From: Symsagittifera roscoffensis
Lineage: Eukaryota; Xenacoelomorpha; Acoela; Convolutidae
NCBI RefSeq assembly: GCF_963678635.1
Contig: NC_087068.1
Location: forward strand, 41,315,649 to 41,379,648
Direction: 5' to 3'
Length of the DNA: 64,000 nucleotides
Positions 1 to 11,762 of this stretch are shown piece after piece. Under the pieces are notes generated by a model, which saw only the letters and a list, made by a program, of their open reading frames with translations, did no database searches and was not told where the DNA came from. A program made the position numbers and the translations under genes. Each line of letters begins with the position of its first letter. Positions within the stretch are counted from its first letter, which is position 1.

Positions 1-165
1 CCGCAGTTCGCGAATGGCGGTTGTCGGTAACTCAGTCGCTCGAGCGAAAGGTCAACCATCGTTGGCATATTTACCTTAGCTTTTCATTTTCGGCATAACA
101 CGCAATGGTGTTATTTTGAACAGACGGCAGTACAGAGCCCCAATACAACGTACTCTATTTGTATA
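1..165 (-). pseudogene. BEL/Pao integrase fragment at the window edge
   Basis: Read on the minus strand, this stretch aligns with the integrase N-terminal region of the BEL/Pao elements further along (compare 32,125-32,280). It keeps a CxxC zinc-binding pair (CVLCRK) followed by a proline-rich ERLSYRQPPF segment leading into the catalytic core. The match begins at base 1, so the rest of the element lies outside the window. It fades near 165. It is more diverged than elements 1 and 2 are from each other, so it is an older insertion of a related family. No intact reading frame spans it. Confidence 0.75.
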
Positions 166-965
166 GCAGCACGCAACCTTTTGGTGATGATTCTTTTGGT
201 GAATAAAAGTTAAAAGCATAATATAATCAATAGTAGATGTCGGCTGTCTAAAATAAAAGGATGGGATGCTAAACACTGAATTTAAAGGCGGCGACACGAC
301 GAGTACGACCAGTGGAATGGACTAGACTACCGGGACTGATGAACAGCAAAAAAAAAGCTATTCGGCTAGACTACTTGAGGGATGTCTTTTGTGAAGTGCG
401 TTGACTTTGACAGGGAACAACTCTGACTGAGTCAGAACCAATAGCTTTTGCTGAGATAATTGCAGGTCGGATGAATCAGTTATCAAACTAGTGTTGTCAT
501 TTTGACGGTGATGAGGTGATAACGTGGAATAAAAAGCGTGAAAACCTCAAAGAAAGTGAGCTTTTTCAGGGATCTAATAACAGTAGTGGCTGAGCATTAA
601 AATGGCAGAAAACTGCAAAATTTGCAAATGGTCACGACCCCAGGCGAATTGAAACAAATTTTATCTTTCAAGAGTTTCGTTTTAAAAGAAGCAAAAAGTG
701 CTAATTTAATTCGTTTTTGTTGAACGGCAGTTGAGTCTTTTCATGAATTGACTTTCGACTGTTGTTGTTTTCGGTTCTTAGCCCATGAGTTTTTTGCCCA
801 TTCGGTCCTTCGCCATGAGATTAGCCTCCATGTAAAAAGCTCCTCGTCTGGATCAGACCCGTTAGTAAAAATCATAAGAGGAATTGTAAAGTAGACTGTA
901 AAATAGGTTACGTATCAGTAATTAGACAACTGCGTATTGAGACATGTCAGTCAGAAGCAAACACT
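166..965. other. No gene seen
   Basis: AT-rich sequence without a convincing ORF, tRNA or repeat that I can match elsewhere in the window. The short ORFs here have no recognisable composition or motifs. Confidence 0.5.
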
Positions 966-1709
966 ATATTAACCAATCAGAATCGAGACAAAAAGAAATG
1001 TATACATTACAAGGCAAATCTGTGCACTGGATAGGCGCAAAATTTTCTCTCTGCATGTTTCTGGATTCCAGAGGCAAGTCTTAGAACATGTTCCAAAAAT
1101 TGAGTGGTTTCCACGTACACATACCTGTAACGTAAATTTTGTCGGCACATTGATTTTGTAGCGGACTCCACAAGAGGCAAATATAGGTAGTTGTTCCGGA
1201 TTCCGCAAATTTACGCGGATTCCGCAAACTTGAGTGGATTCCGCAAATTTATGCGGATTCGGCTGGCACATTGCGGATTCCGCTTACAATTTTTGGAATT
1301 CGCTATTAATTTGCGGATTCTGCTCACAATTTACGGATTTTACTTACAGTTGCGGATTCCGCAACAGCTTAGGTTTTTTAAACACATATTACACTTATTA
1401 TTATTAATTCATGGAATACACAAACTTTCTCCTGATTCACACAATTTAATGCGGATTTCGCAACGTTGCCTGTTTTTTGAGAAATTTTGAGCAATATAGT
1501 GTTTAAGCTATTTGTCTGTGGAATACAAAACAGCAGTGAAGATAAAAGAAAAATAGCAATTTTCCGGATTCCGGGACAAGTTGAATTTTTGCCAGTTGCG
1601 TAATCCGCTTACAATTCACAAAATGCACAGTTTGGCCTCGTAATATAATTAATATTTATTTTTTATTTCGCAGGTTTGCTTTCTCATCTCGATTCTGATT
1701 GGTTAATAT
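966..1709 (+). mobile_element. MITE-like inverted-repeat element, copy 1
   Basis: A 744-bp unit bounded by a perfect 23-bp terminal inverted repeat, 966-988 and 1687-1709 (core TTAACCAATCAG). Its interior is rich in imperfect copies of GCGGATTCCGC spaced about 20-30 bp apart between 1195 and 1370. It encodes no transposase. A second copy lies in reverse orientation at 8054-8650, and a piece of one end recurs near 6930-7005. This is the structure of a non-autonomous DNA transposon or foldback element. I could not define a clean target-site duplication, so the superfamily is unassigned. Confidence 0.7.
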
Positions 1710-2430
1710 GGTATTTTTCAGCTTACTCACCAGTATGAAAACGCGGTTGTCAATCCTCTAAAATACTTGGAAACAAATTGATTATTATCCCTCAGACCAA
1801 TTGAACCAGAGTGAACCTCGGGTGTTTGGAGACAATGATGTGAACGTTCATGGTGGTAATAAAACGAAATTAAAACAACGATGGCGGGCGCACGAACCGA
1901 TTTGGGCTTGAAAGCCTTAAGTGCTTGAACTTCTATTTAATGTTAGGGGGAAATTGTTCATTGGTCTTTTTCGGGGGAGATTGCTCACATGGGCCCATGT
2001 TTGGATGGGTTCAAGAAATAGCTAAATATCTGCATGCTACTTACCAGCAGGGAGCTTATACCATATCCTTGGCTTGCCTTGGGGCATAACATATGGTGTG
2101 TACCACAGTGCTGTCGTTTAGAGAACGTTTTTGACTGCACCTGTTTTTTTGCCGTAAAACGCGCTTAGGCATATAATAGCCGAACTGTTATGGAAAAATT
2201 TACACTTGGAAAAATGGAAAGCAATTGGCCCAAAACATGTCAAAACCATTCAAAAAAGTTCAAAAAAAAATGCACAAACAAAAATCGATTGTTAAAGTTT
2301 GAATTTAAACGGTTTAAGTTTTCAAATATAGGCAAGACAGCCCACAAGAGCACAACAGAATATTTCTTCTGGTAATGCGAAAATGTAGATCAGTATTCGA
2401 AAATTTAGGAGACTATAACAACAAAATATA
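1710..2430. other. No gene seen
   Basis: No ORF, RNA gene or matching repeat recognised. The small ORF at 2190-2375 is lysine- and asparagine-rich, as expected from A-rich DNA by chance. Confidence 0.5.
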
Positions 2431-2870
2431 CGAACTCAAAACTATAAAGAATTGTGACTCTTTTCCAATCCCCTTTGATTTTTTCGGAAATTTCGGAAAT
2501 TTCCGAAAATGAACAGGTGAACAAATTTTCACAATCTTTCTTACATGCAAAACGCCGTGTGAACAATTTTTTAACAGCTTTTTTTGAAATTTTACGAGGA
2601 GGTGGGAAACTGGAAAAGAGCCAGAAATGTTTCTATAATGAGAAGCCGTTTTTTGGAACGGAGTTTTGAATGCAACATGATTTAAATTCAAAGTGATCAA
2701 GTTCAACGGGGATCAAACTTGTTGATAATAGCCAGTAGAAGGTGAAACGGTAGAAGGGGCGGAGGAGTGAAATTAGATAAGGCACACGCTTATCTGAAAT
2801 TGATACGGAACCGGAAAAGGAAAGCAAAAAGTTAATTTGAAAAAAATTCATTTGAAAAATTCAATTGAAA
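2431..2870. repeat. Diverged member of an interspersed repeat family
   Basis: Contains the marks of a family that recurs at 7.2-8.03, 17.58-18.2, 27.6-30.0, 40.0-40.2 and 42.9-43.1 kb. These are a purine-rich block ending in CTGGAAAAGAGCC, a preceding GGTGGG run, and a stretch beginning GTGAACAA. It also holds a short palindromic stretch (TTTCGGAAATTTCGGAAA near 2485). There is no coding potential. Confidence 0.5.
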
Positions 2871-4094
2871 AAGTTCATTTCCGGTAAGAATTTTGATGTC
2901 CGATAAGTTAAAAAGCAAAGAAAAACGTTCATCCGTGTATGAGAAGGCTAGAGAGATATTCGTTTTTGAAGCCCTTCGAGTGGGTGAAGTGCAGGGCTGT
3001 GAGGGGGTCCAATACTGTCCGCTCCTCATAGTAAAAGATGTCCTCTACTTTTGTTTGTTTGTTGAAGTCTGTGAATATTCTATTGTACTCGTTGGTCATG
3101 TATATACAGTATTCGCTCCACTCAGCCCATTTCTCTTGCATCCACGGCACTTCATATTGTAGAAAATTGTACTGAGCTGAAATCATTTTTGACGGTGATT
3201 AAATTAAATATCTGTTCAGGGGTCTATGAATAATTTGACCTGAACCCATTATCCCGGGTTGACCTCCATAGACCAAAAATGCTAATCATTCAATTCCATA
3301 AACTAAGTCTATGAAAAAATACTAGTCATACAAATTTCATACATTAAATGGTGTCATTGAGTTTTCGAACAATTATTCTCTTGTTTAGGCATAAAATTCG
3401 GTGTATGGTACTAAACAAAACACAAAAACTTTTTGTCGAAAAAAATGATAATCACACAATTTCAGTATATGGAAAATGTATGACTAGCATTCTTTTGATG
3501 GCGACGACAAAAATTTTTCCAAGTATTTTTGGAATTTCCCCCAAAAGCTTTTTGTGTTTTTTTTCAACCGCAAATTGATTTTCGTACTCAAACACACATT
3601 TTTTGAAAAAAAATTTTGCATGCAAAATTTAATTTTTTGTGTGTATAACGTAGTCCTGGATGTACTAATATTGGATTTTTTTTCCTTTTCTCCTTATAAC
3701 TTTTTTCAAAAACGCTTGAAATTCCTCTTTCTTTTGTATGACACGTTTTTGTATGCCTTGATCAATGTCTGGTAATTTAAAAATTCAAACTTTGGAAAAA
3801 ATAATCTTTATTTAAAATTCGTTACTTTAAAAGTTCGCATTAAAAATTTAAAAGTTCGTTACTTTCGTTATATAATTTGTGTGAGACAAAAATAAAACAT
3901 ATCAAGCTGTTTCCAATGCATTTTTACTGCGAGGCGGCCAAACCTTTGGTTACTACGTTTGAGTAACTAAGGTTTATATTATTTGTGGTCGGTTACGAAC
4001 CCAACAAAAAAAACCACATGCTATAAAACCACTCGAGCGTATTGTTGCCAAAAACCAATTTGCTCAATTTGCCGTATAAATCCTAATTGATTGG
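2871..4094. other. No gene seen
   Basis: AT-rich. Overlapping ORFs of 65-89 codons on both strands at 2830-3190 have no recognisable domain. Their mutual overlap suggests chance or an old repeat, so I do not call a gene. Confidence 0.4.
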
Positions 4095-6480
4095 GTGCTA
4101 AGCGGTCCTTCCATGGCTTCCGCAGGACTTGTTTCAAGTAGCTTTAAGAGCTCTGTCGAGGGTTGTTTTATAGTTGAAAGAATCAAGCAGTTTTATGAAT
4201 TCAGTCGTACATTACCAACAAATCGGCCAATCTTCGTTCCGCTGCGGATGAAAGTGCGCTTCAAACACTCAAGTTAGTTGTCAACATATCACGACCAAGA
4301 GCGATATATTGTAGATACGCTCTGGGCTGATAACGACACGCAATTGCCCAACTACACTTCGATAGGATGCTATTCATTTGAGTTCCGACCTTGTGAAACT
4401 TTTGAGGCTACGAGGGCTTAAACTAACTAAATTCTTCGTTTGGTTAAAAGTTCAAGTAAATAAGCAATGCATTGGGAGATTTTTTGTTTCGTCGTTAACA
4501 TAGAAATGCTATTATCAAATACAGCTCAGAATATATCTTCTGCGCCATCTCTTTTTTACTTGCCCTCTTAGGTCGCCACCAACGCAACGTAATTAGCTTA
4601 TCTCTTCGTTGAAATTAGAGTTCCTTTCGGTAAAGGTAGAGTCCCTTTTCTCTTCGGTAAAGGAAAAATACTCTCAATACCAAGCTGGATTTACAAGTTT
4701 CTCTCCTAGTGAGCCGACTGAGAACAGATATCGAAAACTCCTTGCTGCTAAAAACTGATCGTATTTTCATTTGGACGTACAGCATAACTGTTTTCCAATG
4801 AATGACCTCATCAGCCAAACTTTGTTTCTTGTTTGCAAATCGCATAGCGTAAATTCTTGAACCCACTACTGTTCGCTGAATGGTTGCAAGTATCAAGTAA
4901 AACTAAACCAGCTGAACCTGGTACGCTTGTCATTGCTGCGGATGTTTTGAGAGATAGCAGCTGTGTCGAGCGTTGCAACTGTGTCGAGCGTCTCCACTCA
5001 ATAAAGTCAACTGATTGGCTTTCAAAGGGGTTATGGAGGTTACCCGACGAGATCAACTGAAAGAAAATACTTACAATCCAACCAAAACAGTGAAGCATTG
5101 CTCAATTTTTTGGAATACAATTTTTAACGAGACTATATTCATTTGGAAAAAAAAACTTTTCCAAACTTCAACCTAAAATCGCCTATATTGAATGAATCAA
5201 CTAATTTTCCGCTCAATAACCGATTTGCGTGATTTGAAATATTTTAGGGACAAGATAAAAATGACTAGCTCAATCAAACTTTTTTCTAACCAAAAGCAGT
5301 AGAAATCAATACGTCAAGAAAACTAGCCGAAAATCTTTTTGTTTGCTATTTTTTGACCCCGGTGATATTTTACATCCACTGGCCATATCCGCCGTTTAGC
5401 CGCCCAGGACTTTAGGTCCAGGCATCCAATAATCTTGGACAGCCGTCATTTTCTCGTTTTCCTACTTCTAACGTTTCTTCATATGCTGCATAATCATCAG
5501 AAAAATGACCAACTTCGGGCAGTTATACAACAAACAAGATGATGCTGTCTTGGGGCTCCTTGCTTCCTCCGTTCAAGCCAACATCATTTATTTAATTGTT
5601 CCAAACGTGAAGCAAAAGTAGCCAAGGACGGCTGATTTACCAGAAGAACGTTTGAGTTATCGGCATACACCATTCACCAAATGTGGAGTGGGCTATTCCA
5701 ACCCTTTTCTCGTTGAGATTCACCAAAGCTCCAATAAATTGTCAGTTTTTCTCTTTACGTGCTTGACAACGCGCGTAGTTCATATAGAAGTCGTTACGTC
5801 CATGCACACAAGTTCCTGAGTCACGGGAAACAAGCGCTTCAATGCGGAACGCTCTCTATTACTTGGTCTGATAACGGAGCTAACTTTGTTGGCTCGGAAA
5901 GTGAAGTTCTTTTATGCGTCGAGAACTCGAATAAGCATGTACAAGGGCTACTCGTTCACAAATTTATATCATGGAAGTTCAATCCACCCAGTGCTCTACA
6001 TCATGGTGGCGTTTGGGACAGAATTTTCTGAAATTGAGAAGGTTTTTTTTTCTCAATTTTGGGCTGTATAAAACTATCAGAAGGCATCCTCCCAAGCACA
6101 AATTGTCTTCAAGAGCAATGGCTTAATGCTCGCCCGTTATCAACCGTAAATTCAGACGCTAATGACCTCGAAACATTTTTTGCTACGACAAAGCTGCGTA
6201 AGCTTTCTGCCGTTGACATCGATAAAAACGTTGAAAGCGATTCCAACATGCTTAGTCATATGCGATCGTTGCCTCAGGGAAAACGGTACACAATGTACAA
6301 TTTTTTTAACAGTCACACTTCATCGGAATCTGGTCATAAGAGTGGTGATCTTGTGTAGATCATTGTTGATGCCAGTCCTCATGGACATTACCAACTGACC
6401 TGAGTTACTAGGTTGATTTACGGCATCTACAGGCAAGTATAACTGACCAACAGTACAACTTGCACCCGTTCTGTCTCTCT
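4095..6480 (+). pseudogene. Decayed BEL/Pao pol polyprotein remnant
   Basis: Pieces of a BEL/Pao pol gene occur in the right order on the plus strand, in shifting frames. Near 4290-4360 is the protease/RT linker (TLWADNDTQLPN, matching the equivalent in elements 1 and 2). The end of RNase H is at 4830-5060, with an alanine-aspartate-valine-leucine motif (ITADVL-like). The integrase core is at about 5640-6031. The post-integrase LNARPLS block is at 6130-6160, and a DUF5641-like GDLV...HGHY patch is at 6340-6395. Most of the reverse transcriptase, including its catalytic motif, is missing between about 4400 and 4800. It is more diverged from elements 1 and 2 than they are from each other, so it represents another family. 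No LTRs were recognised around it. Confidence 0.75.
5640..6031 (+). pseudogene. BEL/Pao integrase catalytic core fragment
   Basis: Reading from about 5640, the sequence encodes LPEERLSYRHTPF, then the position of the first catalytic aspartate (GVGY, where family members have GVDY). The WSDNGANFVG block with the second aspartate is at about 5867. The NPPSALHHGGVWDRI block follows, where the usual glutamate of GxWER is aspartate. Two of the three DDE residues are therefore altered and the frame is broken near 5750. Integrase would join element cDNA to host DNA; this copy cannot be active. Confidence 0.75.
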
Positions 6481-6929
6481 TTGTGGCAGAAGATCTTAGC
6501 GAGTGATAATATAGAGTTAATTAATATAAATTATGCATTTACTAGCTGATTTTGTTGACTTATTTATGTGTTCAGCCAGCTTCTGCCACATGATTAAATT
6601 TTGTTCAAAACATTGTTCGCTTCAAAGCTGTTGAATTATTGAAATGCTCAATCACCCACAAACTGACTTTGTTACAAATGCTGAAAATGTTGACTTAACA
6701 AGATTGATGAATTGTTTTCTCTTTCTTTATATTTCAACAACCGTACGTCCTGATTATCAGGAATCAATAGGTTCGTAGTAGTGGATAAAATTACGAATAA
6801 AAAGCGAGAAAAAGTCAATTAATTATCTAACCCAACATAGACTTTTTGATGATTTTTTCTTATATTACAGTTAGATTTATAATTGTACAAGCATTAAAAT
6901 GACACCGAATCTTTTTCACTATCCTTAAT
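6481..6929. other. No gene seen
   Basis: Short unannotated AT-rich stretch after the pol remnant. No LTR matching other copies was identified here. Confidence 0.45.
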
Positions 6930-7005
6930 TTCGAGGCCAAAATGTGTATTTTGTGAATTATAAGTAGGTTCCGCAACAAATACGCTCTCTTTTTTTCTTT
7001 ATTCG
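6930..7005 (-). repeat. Fragment of the inverted-repeat element family
   Basis: The string around GAGGCCAAAATGTG followed by GTGAATTATAAG and a TTCCGCAAC motif matches the subterminal region of copies 1 (near 1600-1640, reversed) and 2 (near 8127-8170). Only this end is recognisable. Confidence 0.55.
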
Positions 7006-7189
7006 GTCTTTCATTTTCTATAATTGTTCCGACAAAATGTTTTTATGTTGAAAGACTTGTTTCTGGAATTCAGAATCATACAGATATCAAATTGTGCACC
7101 GTTTGGCATCTAATGTCTCAGTTTTAAAGATTTCATGTTTTGTACACTAATAATTTTGGGCTAAACGTTAGGTTTTACAACTACCATGT

Positions 7190-8040
7190 TCAGTTTAGCA
7201 AACAATTGTGGGCACTTTTCCACTTTTCCCACCTTTGAATTTCAGTTTTGAAAAACTACTTTAACTTTGACATAATGCATTGAAATTTGGCAAACTGAGG
7301 AAAGCAATCGTGAACAGTATTGTTATTAATGCCTTACATCTTTACTTACGTGTTTAGCCATATTTGCTCGTATGACTACAAAAAAAAACCATATTTGTTC
7401 TCATTCTCAACATTGTAAAATTCTCATTTAGCCTTAACAGCCGGTAAAACAACTATGACCACTGAGATTTGAAAGGGAGTGGAAAAGATCTTACGAGTTA
7501 CAGAAAAGAATCATTATATTTTAATCGTGCTTTACTATCAATCTTGACTGCCTGATTTTGCGTGGAAAAAAAACGGTTCCACCAGTTCTTTTATTTTCCA
7601 GTTCCCCGCCTTTTTAAATTTTTAATACAAAAAAGTTTATTTGAAAAACATGTTAAGAACTGCATAAAAACGATTAAGCGTGAACAAGTGAAAAAATTTT
7701 CGCAACTTTTCTGTACATGCAAAAAACTGTTACGGACTGCATGGAAACGTAAGAGCGTGAACAAGCGAACAAGTTTTTTCATTATTTCTTTACTTGAAAA
7801 ATTCCATACGAACTATTTTTTTGAACAGTTTCATGAGTTACTAGGGGGGTGAGAATAACTGGTTCGTTTTTGAAATTAAAACCATGATACCGATTGTATC
7901 TATTGGAAAACGAGTCTTTCCCGTTCTGAATATACTTGCGCTCTTTTTCCTTTTTCCTTTCCCCACCTGCAAATTTTTACCCGTAAATTTGTCGACCAAA
8001 TTGTCCGATTGTTATAAAAATTGACAAACATTCTCATAAA
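7190..8040. repeat. Interspersed repeat family, several decayed units
   Basis: Holds several marks of the GAGCC/GGTGGGG repeat family. A CACTTTTCCCACCTTT block followed by TTGAAAAACTACTTTAAC is near 7216. Two internal GTGAACAA... repeats lie at about 7680 and 7758. A CTCTTTTTCC...CCCCACCTGCAAATTTTTAC block followed by a TTGTCCGATTGTTAT motif is near 7940-8020. The last block matches 18,110-18,200 in reverse and 28,120-28,180 directly. No protein domain is visible in the overlapping ORFs. Confidence 0.6.
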
Positions 8041-8053
8041 GCCACAAAAAATA

Positions 8054-8650
8054 CCAAATTAACCAATCAAACTCGAGTTGCAAAAGCAAACTTACCAAAA
8101 AAAAAACAATTAATAATTACATTACGAGGCCAAAATGTGCTTTTTTTGAATTGTAGGGTGATTACGCAACAAGCACAAACCAGATTTGTCTCGAAATTTG
8201 CAAAAGTGCTAATTTTTTAAACTTCCTCTGCTGTTTTGGATTCCACGGAGAAATAGCTTGAACACTGTATTGCTCAAACTTGCTCCAAAAATAGGCAAAA
8301 TTGCAAAATGCGCAACAAAATGTGTGCAATCCGAAACAAGTTTGTGGATTCCATGAACAAAAAATAAAAATATTTGAGTAAAAAAACTAAGTTGTCGCGG
8401 AATTCGCAACTGTAAATGGAAACCGCTAAATTGTATGCGAAGTCCGCAAAATGTAAGCGGAACCCACAACTTGCCAGCGGAACCCAGTTAAATTTGCGGA
8501 ACCGCTTACTTTTACTGATTCGGGAACATCTACTTATTATTGCTCCTTGCGAAATCCGCAACAAAATACATGTGCCAACAAAAGTCACGTTACAGTCATA
8601 TGTTCGCGGAAGCCACTGAAATGTTGTAAATGGAACCCACTTAGCTTTTG
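8054..8650 (-). mobile_element. MITE-like inverted-repeat element, copy 2 (runs into gap)
   Basis: A reversed relative of the element at 966-1709. It starts with the TTAACCAATC terminal sequence, then the GAGGCCAAAATGTGC subterminal region, the AATAGCTTGAACAC and GTGGATTCCATG segments, and the GCGGAA...CCGC-rich interior. Its second end is lost in the assembly gap. It also shares about ten bases outside the 23-bp TIR (AAAAATACCA) with the right end of copy 1, so the true TIR may be longer than 23 bp. Confidence 0.65.
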
Positions 8651-8850
8651 NNNNNNNNNNNNNNNNNNNNNNNNNNNNNNNNNNNNNNNNNNNNNNNNNN
8701 NNNNNNNNNNNNNNNNNNNNNNNNNNNNNNNNNNNNNNNNNNNNNNNNNNNNNNNNNNNNNNNNNNNNNNNNNNNNNNNNNNNNNNNNNNNNNNNNNNNN
8801 NNNNNNNNNNNNNNNNNNNNNNNNNNNNNNNNNNNNNNNNNNNNNNNNNN
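8651..8850. other. Assembly gap (200 N)
   Basis: Two hundred Ns, probably a fixed-size placeholder. The missing sequence includes the end of the inverted-repeat element and the start of the envelope-like gene, so their junction cannot be read. Confidence 0.99.
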
Positions 8851-9399
8851 CCCGAGCAAAGACAGTCACAGGATATTAATTTACAGCAACATTTTCCGAA
8901 AAGAAAGTACATTGTTCACAAGTTTCCAACGGAAATAAAAACCGACTTGACCACGAATCATTTTACCAGAGTAATATAGAAAGACTTTTACATCTAAACC
9001 CCGACGATTGTAAAAACGAATTACTCAGACTAAATCTAACAAGAAACAAAAAATCAGAAATAAAAACTGTAATTTTTCAAGTCTTCGCCGATTCTGTACA
9101 TCAAGCCGAACTCGAACGATATCAAGGACATGTAAAACTAGACGAAAAATATCCATATAATGGCGCGCACTTATGACATACACGATAAACACTGGATACC
9201 ACACATCGGATTAAATAATCCCTCAAACTGCAAAGCATATACAAAAAAGAAAGGATATCAAGAAATACTGTTTTTAGACTGGTAAAAAAACTTGAAAAAA
9301 AAACAACTCACACGAGATTTAACTGATAACACCATGATCTATCAAGGAATTAGATTACCTTGCAAACACGATCAAGGTTATTGTGACCCTACAACAAGA

Positions 9400-10444
9400 G
9401 ACAGCTGGAGAGAACTCAGCAACAGGATCAGTTCCACCCTCCCCAACGGGCTCGCCGACAGGGAGCCCCTTCCCACCATTGAGGAAGAGGTTTGGACCCC
9501 ACAGAGACGTTGGCGGGTCAACAACACCGTCGGAGGCTTGGGGCGCTCCGAAGAGACAAAACAGAAGGCGATTGAGACGATTCGGAACATCAACGTCACA
9601 TGGACCATCTACACAGACGGTTCCGCCAAAGATGGGACTAGGGACGGAGGGTCAGCAATGGTTGTTAGGACAGGTGACCATTCGACCCTCAATCCATCTT
9701 CTCCGAGACGATTCGCGGCAGGATGCTCACCTCCTCGTTTGACGAAGAGAAAGAGGCACTGGGAGCTGCAGTTAGGTGGTTGGAGGATAACACCCCTAAC
9801 AACAGTGACAAGGGCCTTATTTGCACTGATAGCCAAGCCCTGACATCGGCTCTGGCAAACGACAGCAGAGAAGTGAGCAACATGACTAGAAAACTTGACA
9901 CGCTCAACCGCGAGATCATCATTCAGTGGATCCCTAGCCACGTGGGCATTGTAGGGAACGAGAGGGCCGACGCTCTGGCCAATGAAGCCTCTGGGTTGAA
10001 GAAGAGAGCAAAACCAACCACCTACAAGAGCGCCGTAGCCACCATCAAACGTACGATTAAAGATCCAAGCCCCTCTCACGCCAGAACAGCTCAAGTCTAC
10101 CAAAAGCTGTCTAGAGAACGTGACGAAAAGACCATTCTGTCGAGAAGAGACGCAGTCATGCTAGCCAGGCTCCGCTCTGGACACAGCATGCTCGTGGCTG
10201 GGTATAGGACCCTGATGAACCCCGCCGAGAGCCCCTCCTGTCCCAGATGCGAGGAGGCCAACGAAACAGTGGAACACTGGCTCCTCGATTGTCCGGGGAC
10301 GCTAGCGGCCAGACAAGAAATTTTCGGACGCACGACGGTGGAATTGTCAATTCTCACCGAGGACCCAGAAGGAGCGGTCGCGCTGGCGAAGCGAACCCTT
10401 GGGAAAACTTCGGCGCACCCACAATGAAAGAAGAAAGAAGAAAG
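9400..10444 (+). mobile_element. 5'-truncated LINE insertion inside the envelope gene
   Basis: A GC-richer block, visibly unlike its AT-rich surroundings, interrupts the envelope reading frame. ACAAGA occurs immediately before it (9394-9399) and again at its end (10,445-10,450), as expected for a target-site duplication. The 3' end is a GAAA/GAAGAAA-rich tail, typical of some I-superfamily LINEs. Only the terminal RNase H part of ORF2 is present, so the insertion was truncated at its 5' end. Envelope sequence resumes directly after the second ACAAGA. Confidence 0.75.
9580..10427 (+). pseudogene. LINE RNase H domain with C-terminal zinc finger
   Basis: The protein has the RNase H signature in order. 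First comes YTDGSAKDG with the first aspartate (about 9608). An SSFDEEKEALGAA motif with the glutamate is at about 9732. CTDSQAL with the second aspartate is at about 9822. IPSHVGIVGNERADALAN with the last histidine and aspartate is at about 9930-9985. A zinc-finger-like end follows, CPRC then HWLLDCP, at about 10,240-10,300. Such domains occur in I/ingi/Jockey-type LINEs and remove RNA from the RNA:cDNA hybrid. One frameshift near 9715 splits it into two ORFs; the second is open to 10,427. The catalytic residues are otherwise kept, which suggests a fairly young insertion. Confidence 0.8.
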
Positions 10445-11310
10445 ACAAGAACCCAAGCAACAATTGTTTGGTTTCCCGAAGACACAAGTACAACATTTCA
10501 ACTAGCAAAAATACACGCCCGAATGATAAAATTCCATAAAAAAATACTTTTTTTAATCTATCTCATACGAAAAAGTGAACCCATCTCACAAACGAAGCAA
10601 TGATTTCAAAAACTTACACAATATAGAAAATAAATTAACACGTTTTCAAATCTATCAAGAAACAGAATTTGCATGTAAATACAAAAACCCACTCTACAAA
10701 ACACAATATTCAGAAATACTTGTCGAATACGAAAAAAGTTTCGAGATGACCACTGGAAAAACAAACATTGACCCTTACGCAACAAGTCACCCTATGAACG
10801 AAGGCACATCATACATCCCAGTGAACTTCTATTAAAGTAATAATCAACCTGGTGGAAAACTAATACCATCCGATAGTAAAAGTACACGTTTACAAGAATT
10901 ATCACTAATGAACAACACCTACTTTGGTAAAATACAATATGACATTCACTTAGATATGAAATTAGACTACACAATTAGTAGAAATTTCTAAGAAATGTCA
11001 CTTTCTGACTTAGAAACACTTAATCAACTTTGCGAATTAGAAAGAACACAAATCTTACAATCACTCGCATTAGCAGTTTTAAAAATACCCTACGCAGGAT
11101 ATTTATTACCAGGAAATAGATCAAACTTTTTTGATTACGAGGGAAACATTTTATGATTTTATACTTGCACCAAAAAAGTATCACCATTATATGTTTTTGA
11201 AGATAAACGTTGTTATAAAAGAATCCCCATATTCTACAAAAACAAAGTACTTTTTGTCGACACACTTTCACGACGAACATATTTGTGGGATACCGCAGTC
11301 CCATGTGGAT

Positions 11311-11762
11311 CAGAAAATAGTCACAATGCCGTACAATTATACCCTGACGAAGATAAACACTACCTACTTACACCATACCCTACATTAATGCAACCACTGA
11401 AAAAGTTTTCACCAGAAAGTATACGAGCTATCGCTCGCAACCCAAATATTGATTTGCAATCAATTGGAATATATTCTAAATCTGATATACAACATCACAT
11501 TAGAACAAAGCAATTTCAATAATTACTAACACAAATCAGAAAATAGTCACAATGTCGTACAATTAAACCCTGACGAAGATAAATACTACCTACCTACACC
11601 ATACCCTACATTAATGCAACCTCTGAAAAAGTTTTCACCAGAAAGTATCCGAGCTATCGCTCGCAACCCAAATATTGATTTGCAATCAATTGAAAATATT
11701 CTAAATCTGATATACAACATCACATTTAAAACAAAGCAATTTCAAGAATTACTAACACAAAT
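11311..11762 (+). repeat. 226-bp tandem duplication inside the envelope gene
   Basis: 11,311-11,536 is repeated at 11,537-11,762 with only a few substitutions. Because 226 is not a multiple of three, the duplication shifts the frame of the envelope. Both units encode the MQPLKKFSPESIRAIARNP stretch, which is why two nearly identical short ORFs appear here. Confidence 0.9.

Noticed and set aside
1191..1490. A 99-codon ORF in the inverted-repeat element
   Set aside because: The repeating peptide simply mirrors the GCGGATTCCGC tandem motif; a similar ORF exists on the other strand.
8274..8912. A 212-codon minus-strand ORF, and others crossing the same place
   Set aside because: They run through 200 unknown bases; the flanking parts are inverted-repeat element sequence.
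9609..10501. Minus-strand ORFs of 134-164 codons opposite the LINE RNase H
   Set aside because: Shadow ORFs favoured by high GC content; the plus strand has clear RNase H motifs.
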